This document shows positions 10,001 to 18,455 of a DNA stretch of 64,000 nt, piece by piece. Each line of letters starts with the position of its first letter. Position 1 is the first letter of the stretch. The notes under the pieces are model-generated. The model had not been told where the DNA came from. It searched no databases and saw only the letters and a program-made list of their open reading frames with translations. This stretch comes from JAQUOA01 sp037443785. GTDB taxonomy: Bacteria; Bacteroidota; Ignavibacteria; UBA10030; UBA8401. The stretch covers positions 11,730 to 75,729 of the forward strand of contig JBBINR010000016.1 of the NCBI GenBank assembly GCA_037443785.1. Direction: 5' to 3'. A program made the translations under genes and the position numbers.

Positions 10001-10347
10001 CAAACGTCGATACAAAACAAGCTCAGTCGGATTTGGATAAAGTTGCCGTTGTGCCGAATCCGTATGTAGGTGCGGCGTCATGGGAACCGAAAAATTTGTT
10101 TCGAACAGGGAGGGGCGAACGTCGTGTGAACTTCATTCACCTTCCTGCGAAATGCACGATCCGAATATATACAGTCGCAGGAAATCTTGTCCAGACATTA
10201 ACGCACGACAGCGAAATTGATAACGGGCAGGAACCGTGGAATCTTGTTTCAAAAGATGGAATGGATATTAGTTATGGCGTCTATATCTTTCATGTCGATG
10301 CACCGGGTATCGGTGAAAAAATCAGTAAGTTTGCTGTCGTTAAATAA
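7093..10347 (+). CDS. Large exported protein with fibronectin III-like region and C-terminal sorting-like domain
   Basis: The 1084-aa product starts with a signal peptide (IWYRFVVALLFFVSIVVAQQ). An acidic run DDDDDGIIDE at about residues 310-320 and a second D/E/G-rich stretch near 410-435 look like calcium-binding loops. A fibronectin type III-like domain lies near 550-690 (KVTLYWDSR, FEGYRIYRST). The C-terminus resembles a FlgD/T9SS type A domain (CTIRIYTVAGNLVQTL, GVYIFHVD). I recognise no catalytic motif. Its place between the TonB receptor and the PorV-like protein suggests a cell-surface partner in glycan capture. Large proteins of this layout follow TonB receptors in related genomes, but their role is not established as far as I know. 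Confidence 0.72.
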   Translation: MKECMRIWYRFVVALLFFVSIVVAQQKFIDPNKGSITYTKKGIMDGNFVRTIFLNHGEIAHYPDSPSGEWPKGSGHQYVDGIAVIVQAETKDRTNATIHPLETNYREFIRTNPVTKVPWGWEPLPGYANPTQDEPAMSNKPKTWPATWPDRSSEWDKNWNGYFGRGIMNADLETYFRMDDAADKQYNYYPIASDTTRGGLGLQVAVRGFQWSQVLAADVIFWYYEITNISDRDYTKVVFAQYVDWGIGGTDDSSDDRGLFDKELDIAYAFDGDGRGSPGGWSPVGYAGYAFLESPGISKDSVGNPQGLDDDDDGIIDEKRDNGSGTEIIGKANVIAALSASVDVTKFLRFYNYSSIENVPAVQQGYWWTGDENANWVGFSDLNKNGRWDEGEPLNDDVGTDGLSSFDSNYPGADADGSQGDGKPEEGEPNFGSLDKDESDQIGLTGFSIFPVHFYELHNDEQNWNVLTTPIDTTGFQQLDNVNLGMYFSAGARPDAKKNFPGNLFPLRKLQTERFSMALLFGDNRNDLIRRKKTVQQIYNANYRFAKPPEKPIVTAVAGDHKVTLYWDSRAEQSFDPFLQQYDFEGYRIYRSTEASFLEDLIITDAYGKSTYRSPIAQFDLVDSIKGLHPIDVNGVRFNLGDDTGLRHTYIDTDVQNGQTYYYAVVSYDRGYYTLDPIAGYDGIAPSECTSIIQTDVNGNTKADINTAAVTPRAPSAGYVEPGLDGQILHAGVGTGSFSIAVLNPDSIRKGHSYRVTFENNSAFQNNSKPYFIMRDETSGIEVGAKKQIVGNPEETSVIDGFIGYVKNDAAVEVKKIEWAKGNSNLAITVNSLEKDNAYSGVAVRYPADYEIRFSNQIVDTSTQTGFFDTPIPTKFTVWNTTENRKAQFVLFDNRNDSTIEPGNRLIIISGDSLGKSAQLGNYRAAWEVKTFIDTTAGTLKLPQPNDVLGITTTKPFRTGEAFQFKIRGSNVDTKQAQSDLDKVAVVPNPYVGAASWEPKNLFRTGRGERRVNFIHLPAKCTIRIYTVAGNLVQTLTHDSEIDNGQEPWNLVSKDGMDISYGVYIFHVDAPGIGEKISKFAVVK

Positions 10348-10359
10348 ACAGGAATAGTT

Positions 10360-11400
10360 ATGGTGCCGAAATTTTTATTACGAATTTTTCTTCCAAGCAT
10401 TGTTTTGGCAAATTTCTTATTCGGTCAGGCAGGGGGAACAAACGTTTCCAAAACAGGGACTACAGCGGGGACATTTTTGGAAATTCCTGTCGGCGCGCGT
10501 GCAATTGCTTTGGGGTCGGCATATTCCGGTATCGCGGATGATGCATCAAGTTTGTATTGGAATTCTGCCGGTTCTGCCCGATTAACTGAACCGGATGTTT
10601 TATTTTCCCATTCCAATTGGATTGCTGATTTGAGGTTTGATTATGCGGCCATTGCAGTTCCCGTAAATTCATTCGGGACCCTTGGATTAAGTTTTACCGC
10701 ATTAACGATGGGCGACATGCCGGTTCGAACTGTAGATGCACAAGAAGGAACGGGGGAATTGTTCAGCGCTTCGAATATTGCCGTTGGAATTCATTACGCA
10801 CGAAATTTATCGGATAAGTTTTCTATCGGCTTTAGCGGTAAGTATATTCAAGAAACAATCTGGCACATGAGTGCACAAGCATTCGCGTTGGATTTTGGTG
10901 TTTTGTACACAACCGATTTTTTCAACAACATGAAAATTGGTGCAATGATTTCGAATTTTGGAACGGATATGAGAATGTCGGGCCGTGATGCCAGAATGTT
11001 CGTCAGTGCGGACAAGCAAAAAATGGGAAGCAACGATCAAATTCCTGTTAATATAGAATTGGACAGTTGGTCGCTTCCGCTGAATTTTCAATTTGGGATT
11101 GCGACAGATTTGTACAAGTCGGATATTCATCATGTCCTTATTGCAATTGATGCTCTTCATCCCAGTGATAATTATGAAAGTATCAACATTGGGCTTGAAT
11201 ATACATTTTCTGAAATACTGGCGTTACGCGGAGGATATCGGTCTCTTGGTCTTGCAGACAGTGAAGGAGGTCTGACATTTGGTGCAGGAGTTGGCGGCGA
11301 ATTGTTTGGTGGAGGAGTGGATATTAAACTTGATTTTGCATATTCAGATTATGGCCGTTTGAAAGCAGCGAACACCATTACACTTGCTATTGTATTTTAA
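10360..11400 (+). CDS. PorV/PorQ-family outer-membrane protein
   Basis: This 346-aa protein has a signal peptide and the PorV/PorQ N-terminal pattern (FLEIPVGARAIALGSAYSGIADDASSLYWNSAG), followed by strands of a FadL-like beta-barrel and a C-terminal strand ending in TLAIVF. In the T9SS, PorV works as an outer-membrane shuttle for sorted proteins. This copy sits inside a sugar operon next to T9SS-sorted proteins, so it may serve these surface proteins specifically or act as a separate porin. Its stop overlaps the next start (TAATG). Confidence 0.85.
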   Translation: MVPKFLLRIFLPSIVLANFLFGQAGGTNVSKTGTTAGTFLEIPVGARAIALGSAYSGIADDASSLYWNSAGSARLTEPDVLFSHSNWIADLRFDYAAIAVPVNSFGTLGLSFTALTMGDMPVRTVDAQEGTGELFSASNIAVGIHYARNLSDKFSIGFSGKYIQETIWHMSAQAFALDFGVLYTTDFFNNMKIGAMISNFGTDMRMSGRDARMFVSADKQKMGSNDQIPVNIELDSWSLPLNFQFGIATDLYKSDIHHVLIAIDALHPSDNYESINIGLEYTFSEILALRGGYRSLGLADSEGGLTFGAGVGGELFGGGVDIKLDFAYSDYGRLKAANTITLAIVF

Positions 11401-12704
11401 TGAAAATACTCACCACCCTTCTCGGCGTTTTTGCATTCGTATTTGCTGGATGTGCAAAGAATGATGCAAAAGATGAAGCGATATCAACTGATGTTGTTAT
11501 GCTTACCTACTGGCCTGCACCAAATCCTCAGGAAGTTCAACTTGCCGATTCAATTGTGAAGGAATGGAATTCTCTGTATCCAAAAATTCAAGTGAAGATG
11601 CAGTCCATTCCCGTCAGTCAGTCAACAGAAGAAGTGCTGCTTGCGGCGATTGCAGGAAGGACAACGCCGGATGTGTGTTCCAATATTTGGCCCGGAGCGT
11701 TAGCAGAATTTACACGACTTGGCGGATTGATTGCGTTGGATCAATTTTCTGATTTCGATTCTACAATGATTGCACGGACACCTCCGGAAATTATTGAAAC
11801 GTTCAAAGATCCGACCGGACATTTTTTCCAGATGCCGTGGAAAACAAGTCCTGTCATGATGTTATATAACAAAAGATTATTCAAAGAAAGCGGCGTTACC
11901 GTTGTTCCACGTACGTATTCGGAATTTTATGAAGCGGCAAAAAAAATAACGCGCGATACAAACAGCGACGGGCAAATTGATATTTGGATGGGTGAAAGAG
12001 ATATCCGTCCCATCTGGTGGCAGCGGTGGTTCGATTATTATTCTTTTTACATCGCAGCATCCAATGGAAAAACATTTTTTGTCAACGGCGAACCGCGAAT
12101 AGATCAGAAAGCATCTGAAAAAGTATTTGCATTCTTTCAAAAATGCTATGGAGAAAATTATTTTCCTCACACGTATTTTCAAGGAGGAGATCCATTCCTT
12201 CTTGAACGGAAGGCGACGAATTTTGCCGGGCCATGGAATCTTCCAACAATAAAAACTCTTGCGCCCAAGCTTCAGCTCGGTGTAGCACCTCTTCCCGTTC
12301 CGGATGATCACCAGGGTCCAGTGTTTACGTACGGTGATTACAAAAACATTGCGATCTTCAGCACAACGAAACATCCGAAAGAGGCGTGGGAATTTGTAAA
12401 ATTCATTGTGCAGGCGAAATTCGATTTGATGCTTCTCCAAATTGCAAATCAGATTCCTATTCGGAAAGAGCTTCGGAAGAATCCGATGTTCACGGAATAC
12501 TTTAAGAATAATCCATATATGGTGGAATTTGCGGATCAGGCGGTGTTCACACGAAGCGTTGATGCTGCGCCTGATCTTAAAGAAATCTTTGATGCACTTT
12601 CACAGGAATATGAAGCAGGCGCAGTGTATGGAAAGAAAAATCCGCAGGAGGCGACTACGGATTTTCTTCAACGGATGAAATTGATTGTTGAATGGAACAA
12701 ATAA
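11400..12704 (+). CDS. ABC sugar transporter, extracellular solute-binding lipoprotein
   Basis: The 434-aa product has a lipobox (FVFAGC) with Cys18 as the lipidation site and the family 1 solute-binding fold (DVVMLTYWPAPNP, ATNFAGPWNL, ILVQAKF-like helices near the C-terminus). It binds oligosaccharides in the periplasm and passes them to the two permeases that follow. The ATG overlaps the preceding stop and its own end overlaps the next gene by 13 bp, so translation is coupled. The substrate is inferred to be manno-oligosaccharides from the operon. Confidence 0.92.
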   Translation: MKILTTLLGVFAFVFAGCAKNDAKDEAISTDVVMLTYWPAPNPQEVQLADSIVKEWNSLYPKIQVKMQSIPVSQSTEEVLLAAIAGRTTPDVCSNIWPGALAEFTRLGGLIALDQFSDFDSTMIARTPPEIIETFKDPTGHFFQMPWKTSPVMMLYNKRLFKESGVTVVPRTYSEFYEAAKKITRDTNSDGQIDIWMGERDIRPIWWQRWFDYYSFYIAASNGKTFFVNGEPRIDQKASEKVFAFFQKCYGENYFPHTYFQGGDPFLLERKATNFAGPWNLPTIKTLAPKLQLGVAPLPVPDDHQGPVFTYGDYKNIAIFSTTKHPKEAWEFVKFIVQAKFDLMLLQIANQIPIRKELRKNPMFTEYFKNNPYMVEFADQAVFTRSVDAAPDLKEIFDALSQEYEAGAVYGKKNPQEATTDFLQRMKLIVEWNK

Positions 12705-13576
12705 AAAAAATAAAAAAGAAATCTGAACGTCAGGGATATGCACTGGTCCTTCCGTACGTCATCTACTTCCTGTTGTTCGTTGCATACCCGCTGATCTTTT
12801 CATTGATTCTCGTCTTCAATCGATGGGACATCGTAACTCCGATGGAATGGATCGGTCTAAAAAATTTTTATCGATTGATACACGATCCGCTTTTTATCAA
12901 ATCAATTGTCAACACATTGGTATTTTTATTATTTCACATTCCGTTACAAATTATTGTGGCGATCGGATTTGCGCTGCTTTTAAATTCAAAAATAAAATAC
13001 CGGTCATTTTTTAGAACATTGTATTTTCTTCCGGTCGTAGTGTCCGGCGTGGTCGTCACTATTTTATGGCAGCAACTGTATTCGTACGATTCCGGCTTGC
13101 TAAATAAATTTTTATTGCTCTTCGGGGCTCCAAAAATTCCGTGGTTGGTAAATGCTGATGTTGCGATGCCTTCTGTGGCAATTATGGCAACGTGGAAAAA
13201 TGTCGGAATATATATCGTTATGTTCCTTGTTGGTCTGCAGAATGTTCCGCCGGAATTATATGAAAGCGCAAATTTGGATGGTGCAACGAAGGTGCAGCAA
13301 TTCTTTAAAATAACACTGCCGCTGCTGAATCCAACCGTTGTTGTTGTTTTAGTTCTTTCTACGATAGGCGGATTTTCATTGTTCGTTGAACCATATGTTC
13401 TAACCGGCGGCGGACCGATGCAGAGCACGCTTTCTGCTGTTCTCTATATCTATAACCAAGCATTTTATTTTAACCATATGGGATATGCCGCAACGCTCGG
13501 TTTTGTGTTCGCGCTGATCATGTTTATTGTTGTGATGACTCAAAAGAAGACTGTTGAAATGGATCCGATCATATGA
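12692..13576 (+). CDS. ABC sugar transporter permease (MalF/UgpA type)
   Basis: This 294-aa protein has six predicted membrane segments and the cytoplasmic EAA-type loop at about 189-215 (ELYESANLDGATKVQQFF), where the ATPase docks. It pairs with the MalG-type permease encoded next, with a 4-bp overlap. The start lies within the end of the binding-protein gene. No ATPase gene is found anywhere in the window. Confidence 0.93.
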   Translation: MEQIKKIKKKSERQGYALVLPYVIYFLLFVAYPLIFSLILVFNRWDIVTPMEWIGLKNFYRLIHDPLFIKSIVNTLVFLLFHIPLQIIVAIGFALLLNSKIKYRSFFRTLYFLPVVVSGVVVTILWQQLYSYDSGLLNKFLLLFGAPKIPWLVNADVAMPSVAIMATWKNVGIYIVMFLVGLQNVPPELYESANLDGATKVQQFFKITLPLLNPTVVVVLVLSTIGGFSLFVEPYVLTGGGPMQSTLSAVLYIYNQAFYFNHMGYAATLGFVFALIMFIVVMTQKKTVEMDPII

Positions 13577-14382
13577 AACAATTCTTGAAATATGCCGTGC
13601 TCTTTTTTGGCGCAGTGGTTTTTGCATATCCGTTCTTGTGGATGTTTGCTGCTTCACTGAAACCTGAAATGGAAATCGGCGGATTCAGTTTATACTCCTC
13701 TCATTTCAATTTGAAAAATTATGAAAGTGTTTTTCATCGAATTCCGATTGCGCGGGCGTTTCTCAACAGCATCATTGTTTCATTTACCACAACATTCTCT
13801 GCTGTTGTATTCGGATCGTTAGTTGGCTACGCGCTGTCGCGGATGAATTTCCGGGGACGCGACGGACTTTACGGATTGATACTTTTCACGATGATGATTC
13901 CGTTTCAAGTGACGCTCATCCCACAATACGTGTTGATGGTAAAACTTGGAATTACCGATACGTATCTTGCCTTGATTGCGCCGACACTTATCAGTGCGCT
14001 AGGAATTATCATGTTCCGGCAATTTTTTTTGAATTTTCCCCAAGCATTAATCGATGCGGCGAGGATCGACGGCTGTTCAACGGTGTCAATTATATTCAAA
14101 GTGATCTGGCCTGTTTCGAAACCAATTGTTGTAACTGTCGGACTTCTCTCGTTCATGGCAAGTTGGAATGATGTCCTGTGGCCGATCATTGTTATTCGCG
14201 AACGCACTTTGATGACGCTGCCGCAAATCGTCACATTATTTACAATCGGAGGAGAAGCTGAAGCCCTGCTTGGTTTGCAGCTTGCCGCGGCAACACTTCT
14301 TGCGCTGCCGATTATTATCGTGTACTCATTCTTCCAACGCTATTTTATTGAAAGCATGGTCTCATCGGGAATAAAGGGATGA
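13573..14382 (+). CDS. ABC sugar transporter permease (MalG/UgpE type)
   Basis: This 269-aa protein has a permease fold with the EAA loop near residue 160 (ALIDAARIDGCSTVSIIF) and the usual MalG-type C-terminal membrane segments. It forms the inner-membrane channel with the preceding permease. It overlaps both neighbours by 4 bp (ATGA type), indicating translational coupling. Confidence 0.93.
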   Translation: MKQFLKYAVLFFGAVVFAYPFLWMFAASLKPEMEIGGFSLYSSHFNLKNYESVFHRIPIARAFLNSIIVSFTTTFSAVVFGSLVGYALSRMNFRGRDGLYGLILFTMMIPFQVTLIPQYVLMVKLGITDTYLALIAPTLISALGIIMFRQFFLNFPQALIDAARIDGCSTVSIIFKVIWPVSKPIVVTVGLLSFMASWNDVLWPIIVIRERTLMTLPQIVTLFTIGGEAEALLGLQLAAATLLALPIIIVYSFFQRYFIESMVSSGIKG

Positions 14383-15908
14383 AGGTTTGGCTGCCACTTT
14401 TCATTTGTTTGTTTCGTTTTCTTTTTGCTCAACACGATACTTCAATTGTTGCAGTTGTTGGGTCATACAAAATTTCTGCGAACGACCTGTTGACCAGTTT
14501 TGAATTTGGTCCTGCATTTGTGAAACGGATGCCGGATCCTTTGCGTGAGCATCTAAAATATATGACATATGAGTATCTCTTGGCGGCAGAAGGAGAGCGT
14601 CAACATCTTGGCGAATCGGAGTTTGTGAAACAGCGCGTGCAGGGGCTGGAAGAAGATAATGCTGTTGAGCAGTTATATCGTCAGGATATTCTTTCAAAGG
14701 TAATATTATCGGAAAAACAGATTGAGCAGGATGCAAGGAGTAAAAAAAAAAATATTTCATTTCGCTGGATTTTTACTGCGTCAAAGGACGATGCCCAAAA
14801 GATGTCTGATCGGATAGCGGCATTTCATGCATTTGATTCACTTTTTGCATTGCAACTTGATTCAAATCTAACTGCCGGTGATAGATCAAATGAGACATCG
14901 TTGTTGAAACTGGAGCGCGACAATGCCGATCTTGCAGCACTCATCAAAAAACTTAAGCCGGGAAACGTTTCTCATCCAATTGAAGCAAGGGATGGATATT
15001 ACATAATAAAAATTGACTCTCTTCGGCAAAATCCTATTACCACGCAAACGGAATATGCCGAATTGAAAAATCAGGCGATTGAAATCCGAACAAAAATTGA
15101 AGCGAATAAGTTGGCAGATCAGTACATCAAAAATCTTATGGATCAGAATTATCCCATCATGAAGGCGGAAGGATTGAATATCGTGCGTGCGTACCTTGCA
15201 GACAAAGGACTTTCGCACGATACAAAAGTAACGTGGAAGATTCCGTCAACATTTATGACAGAAGCTGGTCCGCAGCCGATCAGTAATTCGGGAAAATATC
15301 TTCAACGAACATTGGTAACCTTTGGGAAGAGATCCCTCCAAGTTCGCGATTACGTTGATTGGTACGAGATCAGACAGTTTCAACTCGATACGAGGTCGGA
15401 AAAAGCATTTACGTCGAGTGTCAAAAAGACGATTTGGAAAATGGTTCAGGATAGATTATTGAGCCAAAGGGCGTACGAAAGAGGATTGGAGCGGATGCCG
15501 GACGTCATTCATGAAAAAAATCAATGGAAGTTGAAGTTGTTGTATTTAGCGGAGCGATCGGCCGTTCTTAGAACGATGAATCTTTCCGATACCGTTCTCC
15601 ACGCTTATTACATGGAGCACAAAGTGCAGTTTACCGACGCTGATGGAAAAATTAAAAAATACGCCGATGTAAAAAACGAAGTAAAAACTGATTGTTACTA
15701 TTCAATGGAAGCAGACGTTCTTCTTAAAAAAATTGCGGAGATAAAAAAAGAAATTCCGGTTACAGTTAATGAAGAATTGTTGCACAGGTTGTCGCTGAAC
15801 GTTCAACGGGATATCCATTCTATTGATGCAGTCTTTTATAAACCGGGTGGCACATTCCCGCATGTTGCATTCCCAACCATTGATGAAGCATGGAGCAGAG
15901 TCCGTTGA
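14379..15908 (+). CDS. Exported parvulin-like peptidyl-prolyl isomerase/SurA-like chaperone
   Basis: The 509-aa product has a signal peptide (LFICLFRFLFAQ) and a SurA/PpiC-like layout. An N-terminal helical part (VAVVGSYKISANDLL) precedes a short parvulin-like core near residues 165-210 (LKPGNVSHPIEARDGYYIIKID) and a long helical C-terminal part. SurA-type proteins escort outer-membrane barrels through the periplasm. Its place in a sugar operon, coupled to permease and glycosidase genes, suggests a chaperone dedicated to the TonB receptor, PorV-like or secreted proteins encoded beside it. The parvulin core is weak and activity is uncertain. A palindrome core GAAACGTTTC lies inside this gene at 14962-14971. 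Confidence 0.68.
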   Translation: MKVWLPLFICLFRFLFAQHDTSIVAVVGSYKISANDLLTSFEFGPAFVKRMPDPLREHLKYMTYEYLLAAEGERQHLGESEFVKQRVQGLEEDNAVEQLYRQDILSKVILSEKQIEQDARSKKKNISFRWIFTASKDDAQKMSDRIAAFHAFDSLFALQLDSNLTAGDRSNETSLLKLERDNADLAALIKKLKPGNVSHPIEARDGYYIIKIDSLRQNPITTQTEYAELKNQAIEIRTKIEANKLADQYIKNLMDQNYPIMKAEGLNIVRAYLADKGLSHDTKVTWKIPSTFMTEAGPQPISNSGKYLQRTLVTFGKRSLQVRDYVDWYEIRQFQLDTRSEKAFTSSVKKTIWKMVQDRLLSQRAYERGLERMPDVIHEKNQWKLKLLYLAERSAVLRTMNLSDTVLHAYYMEHKVQFTDADGKIKKYADVKNEVKTDCYYSMEADVLLKKIAEIKKEIPVTVNEELLHRLSLNVQRDIHSIDAVFYKPGGTFPHVAFPTIDEAWSRVR

Positions 15909-18451
15909 AAAAAAGTTCTAAAATATTTCATGTTATTCTTTTTTGTATTGTCGTGTCAAAGGGACAGAATGTTGATCCATTATCATTTGCATTTGACAAA
16001 AAATATGGACAGGTGGAAGTTGGCGGTCCCTTTGTTGGAATGGAGTTTCATCACAGTAATCCGCTTCCATCGCGAATAAGTTTTTACTATCCGGTTGCCA
16101 ACAGCATTGATGTCAGCACAGGATATTGGGAACGGGATGCATCCCGTCCGATGGCAATTGGAATACAAGTGGGTAATGGAAAGAAAAAATGGATCGGGAA
16201 AGAAGGCTGGCGATATGATCTTAGTCCGCATACAGTAAGTTTCTATGATAGAGACTCTCTCGTATCGTATAAAATACGCTATGAGTTTTGTTTGAACGAA
16301 CCTGCGGCAGTTTTTTCGTTGAACGTGAAAAATGAATCCGGAATTTCACGACGGGTTACGGTTTATTCGCATCTTCTTCTTGCATTGCGGACATGTCAAA
16401 CATATTCGCGAAAAGATTCTGCAGCAATGGAATATATTCCGCAAAATCAGGCGGTGATCGCAAACTTTCCGGATGCTGATACAAAGTTTGCATCTGTATT
16501 TGTCATGAATGCCGGCGAGCACGCTGCAAAAACTTGGATCGATGCAGACGAAATTCGTGCAACGGATGACGGAAAAAGTCTCTGGATTGATAGCACGCTT
16601 GCAGCTGGAGAATTGACTGCCAAAAAAAGAATACGTGCAATGGCAGCATACCAATATGTGAAAGAGCTTCAGCCTGGCGAAGTGATGACAATAGTTCAAG
16701 TGATTGGAAGTTCAAATCAGGATGAGGCTGCTAAAAAAGTTTTAGCTCCTTCAACAATTTGGCAGAATGAAATCAATGCATTTAATGATCTTGTAAGAAA
16801 AAAAGCATCGTCTGAAACAATTTTCCGGACGAATGATCCAAAAATAGATCGAACTCTGCAATGGTCCAAAGCAATTCTTACAACGAATGCGCATTATATT
16901 GACTGGCGGATCGTCCCAATGCCGTGCCCGGCGGAATATAATTTCTTCTTTACGCACGATCTCCTGATGACAAATCTCGGCGCAGTGAATTTTGACCTCG
17001 ATCGTGTGAAAAATAATTTACTGTATGTTGCATCGCTTGCCAAAGATTCGATTATCCCGCATGCATTTTATTGGAAAGACGACGGATTTAAATTGGAAAT
17101 GTGCACACCGTCGAATTGGAATCATCTCTGGTTCATTGAAGTTTCGGCAAGTTATCTTCGTCATTCGCTCGACACGGCAACCATCAAACAATTGTATCCG
17201 CTTATCTCAAAAAGTCTTTCGGAAATATTAACACAGCTCAAAAGTGATAATCTAATGTACGCATTTCGTCCTGATTGGTGGGATCTTGGCTGGAAGGAAG
17301 GGCCGCGAACGTATATCACTGCATTAAGCATTCGCGCTATTGAAGATTATTTATTTATTGCGTCGATGATTGATAAAGGAAATCCCTCTCTTCTTAATTT
17401 AGAACATCATGCAAACAACATGCGTTCTGCACTTGTAACGAAGCTGTGGGATGACTCTGTGAATTTTCTTATCAATTACAATGGTGCCGATAAAGATATT
17501 CACCGCTACATGGGTTCCCTTCTTGCTCCATCATATCATTTGCTTGATGAGGCACGAACAAATAAAATGCTTGAAACAACCAAAGAAGATTTGCTGGCAC
17601 CGAATGTCGGCATTCGCGCCGTAATGCCGGCAGATTTCGATCAGGATTCTGTTATCAAATATTTTAAAATCGTTGGAGACGAAGCAGGAAAAGCATACAC
17701 ATATATCAACGGCGGAGTGTGGCCTCATAATAATGCATGGTATGCTCTGGCATTGAACGCCGCCGAAAAATCCGAAGAGGCCCTTGCCTTTGTCAAACAA
17801 ATGATGACGATTGACGGCGTGGCGGAAAGTCCGAACGGAATTCCCGCAATGTATGAGTATCGATATTCCAATCCTTCCTCATCGAAATACGGCGAAATTG
17901 ATAAACCGTCGTTTCTCTGGGCTGGCGGGTTTTATCTTTATACGATGTACACATTGGCCGGAATGAATGACAATGTGTGGAATCTTTCCGTGGGTGAAAA
18001 TCATGCACAGTTTGATTCGACTATCTATTTCAATTATACGTTTGGTGACATGAAAGATGTTTCTTTAGGCGGAAACGGGAAACAGTTTAGCGAAATTTCT
18101 TTTGACGGAAAAAAAATTCCATCTCTTATTCTTCCCGTAGAGAGACGATCAGCAAAAAATATTTCGATCAAGTTTGGTTCGACTTCGGAGCCGTATTTAA
18201 CAAATGCGAATGCCGTTGTTCATTCGGTGAAATATTCGACGGCGAAGAAACAATTTGAATGTATGGTTTCATCTTTTAAGGGGCATTCAACGACATTGAA
18301 TATTAGTGGGAAAGCAAAACCGAATCGGATTCTATTAAATGGCAAACTCATAAAAAATGTTGTAGTAAATAAAAAATCTGAAACATTATTTAATATTGCT
18401 GTAATGTTTACTGCTTCAAATTCAAGTGACAAAATAACAATCAAGTGGTAA
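15890..18451 (+). CDS. Predicted exported six-hairpin glycosidase (GDE/GH63/GH94-like fold)
   Basis: This 853-aa protein has an N-terminal signal-like segment, a beta-sandwich of about 250 residues, then an (alpha/alpha)6-barrel-like region. The barrel contains acidic-aromatic motifs seen in clan members (FFTHDLLMTN, FRPDWWDLGWKEGP, INGGVWPHNNAWYALAL). This two-part build is shared by amylo-alpha-glucosidase-like, GH63 and GH94 enzymes. I cannot assign a numbered family or separate hydrolase from phosphorylase by eye. It overlaps the chaperone gene by 19 bp and lies 4 bp before the dehydrogenase. It probably trims imported oligosaccharides in the periplasm. Confidence 0.65.
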   Translation: MEQSPLKKSSKIFHVILFCIVVSKGQNVDPLSFAFDKKYGQVEVGGPFVGMEFHHSNPLPSRISFYYPVANSIDVSTGYWERDASRPMAIGIQVGNGKKKWIGKEGWRYDLSPHTVSFYDRDSLVSYKIRYEFCLNEPAAVFSLNVKNESGISRRVTVYSHLLLALRTCQTYSRKDSAAMEYIPQNQAVIANFPDADTKFASVFVMNAGEHAAKTWIDADEIRATDDGKSLWIDSTLAAGELTAKKRIRAMAAYQYVKELQPGEVMTIVQVIGSSNQDEAAKKVLAPSTIWQNEINAFNDLVRKKASSETIFRTNDPKIDRTLQWSKAILTTNAHYIDWRIVPMPCPAEYNFFFTHDLLMTNLGAVNFDLDRVKNNLLYVASLAKDSIIPHAFYWKDDGFKLEMCTPSNWNHLWFIEVSASYLRHSLDTATIKQLYPLISKSLSEILTQLKSDNLMYAFRPDWWDLGWKEGPRTYITALSIRAIEDYLFIASMIDKGNPSLLNLEHHANNMRSALVTKLWDDSVNFLINYNGADKDIHRYMGSLLAPSYHLLDEARTNKMLETTKEDLLAPNVGIRAVMPADFDQDSVIKYFKIVGDEAGKAYTYINGGVWPHNNAWYALALNAAEKSEEALAFVKQMMTIDGVAESPNGIPAMYEYRYSNPSSSKYGEIDKPSFLWAGGFYLYTMYTLAGMNDNVWNLSVGENHAQFDSTIYFNYTFGDMKDVSLGGNGKQFSEISFDGKKIPSLILPVERRSAKNISIKFGSTSEPYLTNANAVVHSVKYSTAKKQFECMVSSFKGHSTTLNISGKAKPNRILLNGKLIKNVVVNKKSETLFNIAVMFTASNSSDKITIKW

Positions 18452-18455
18452 TGCG

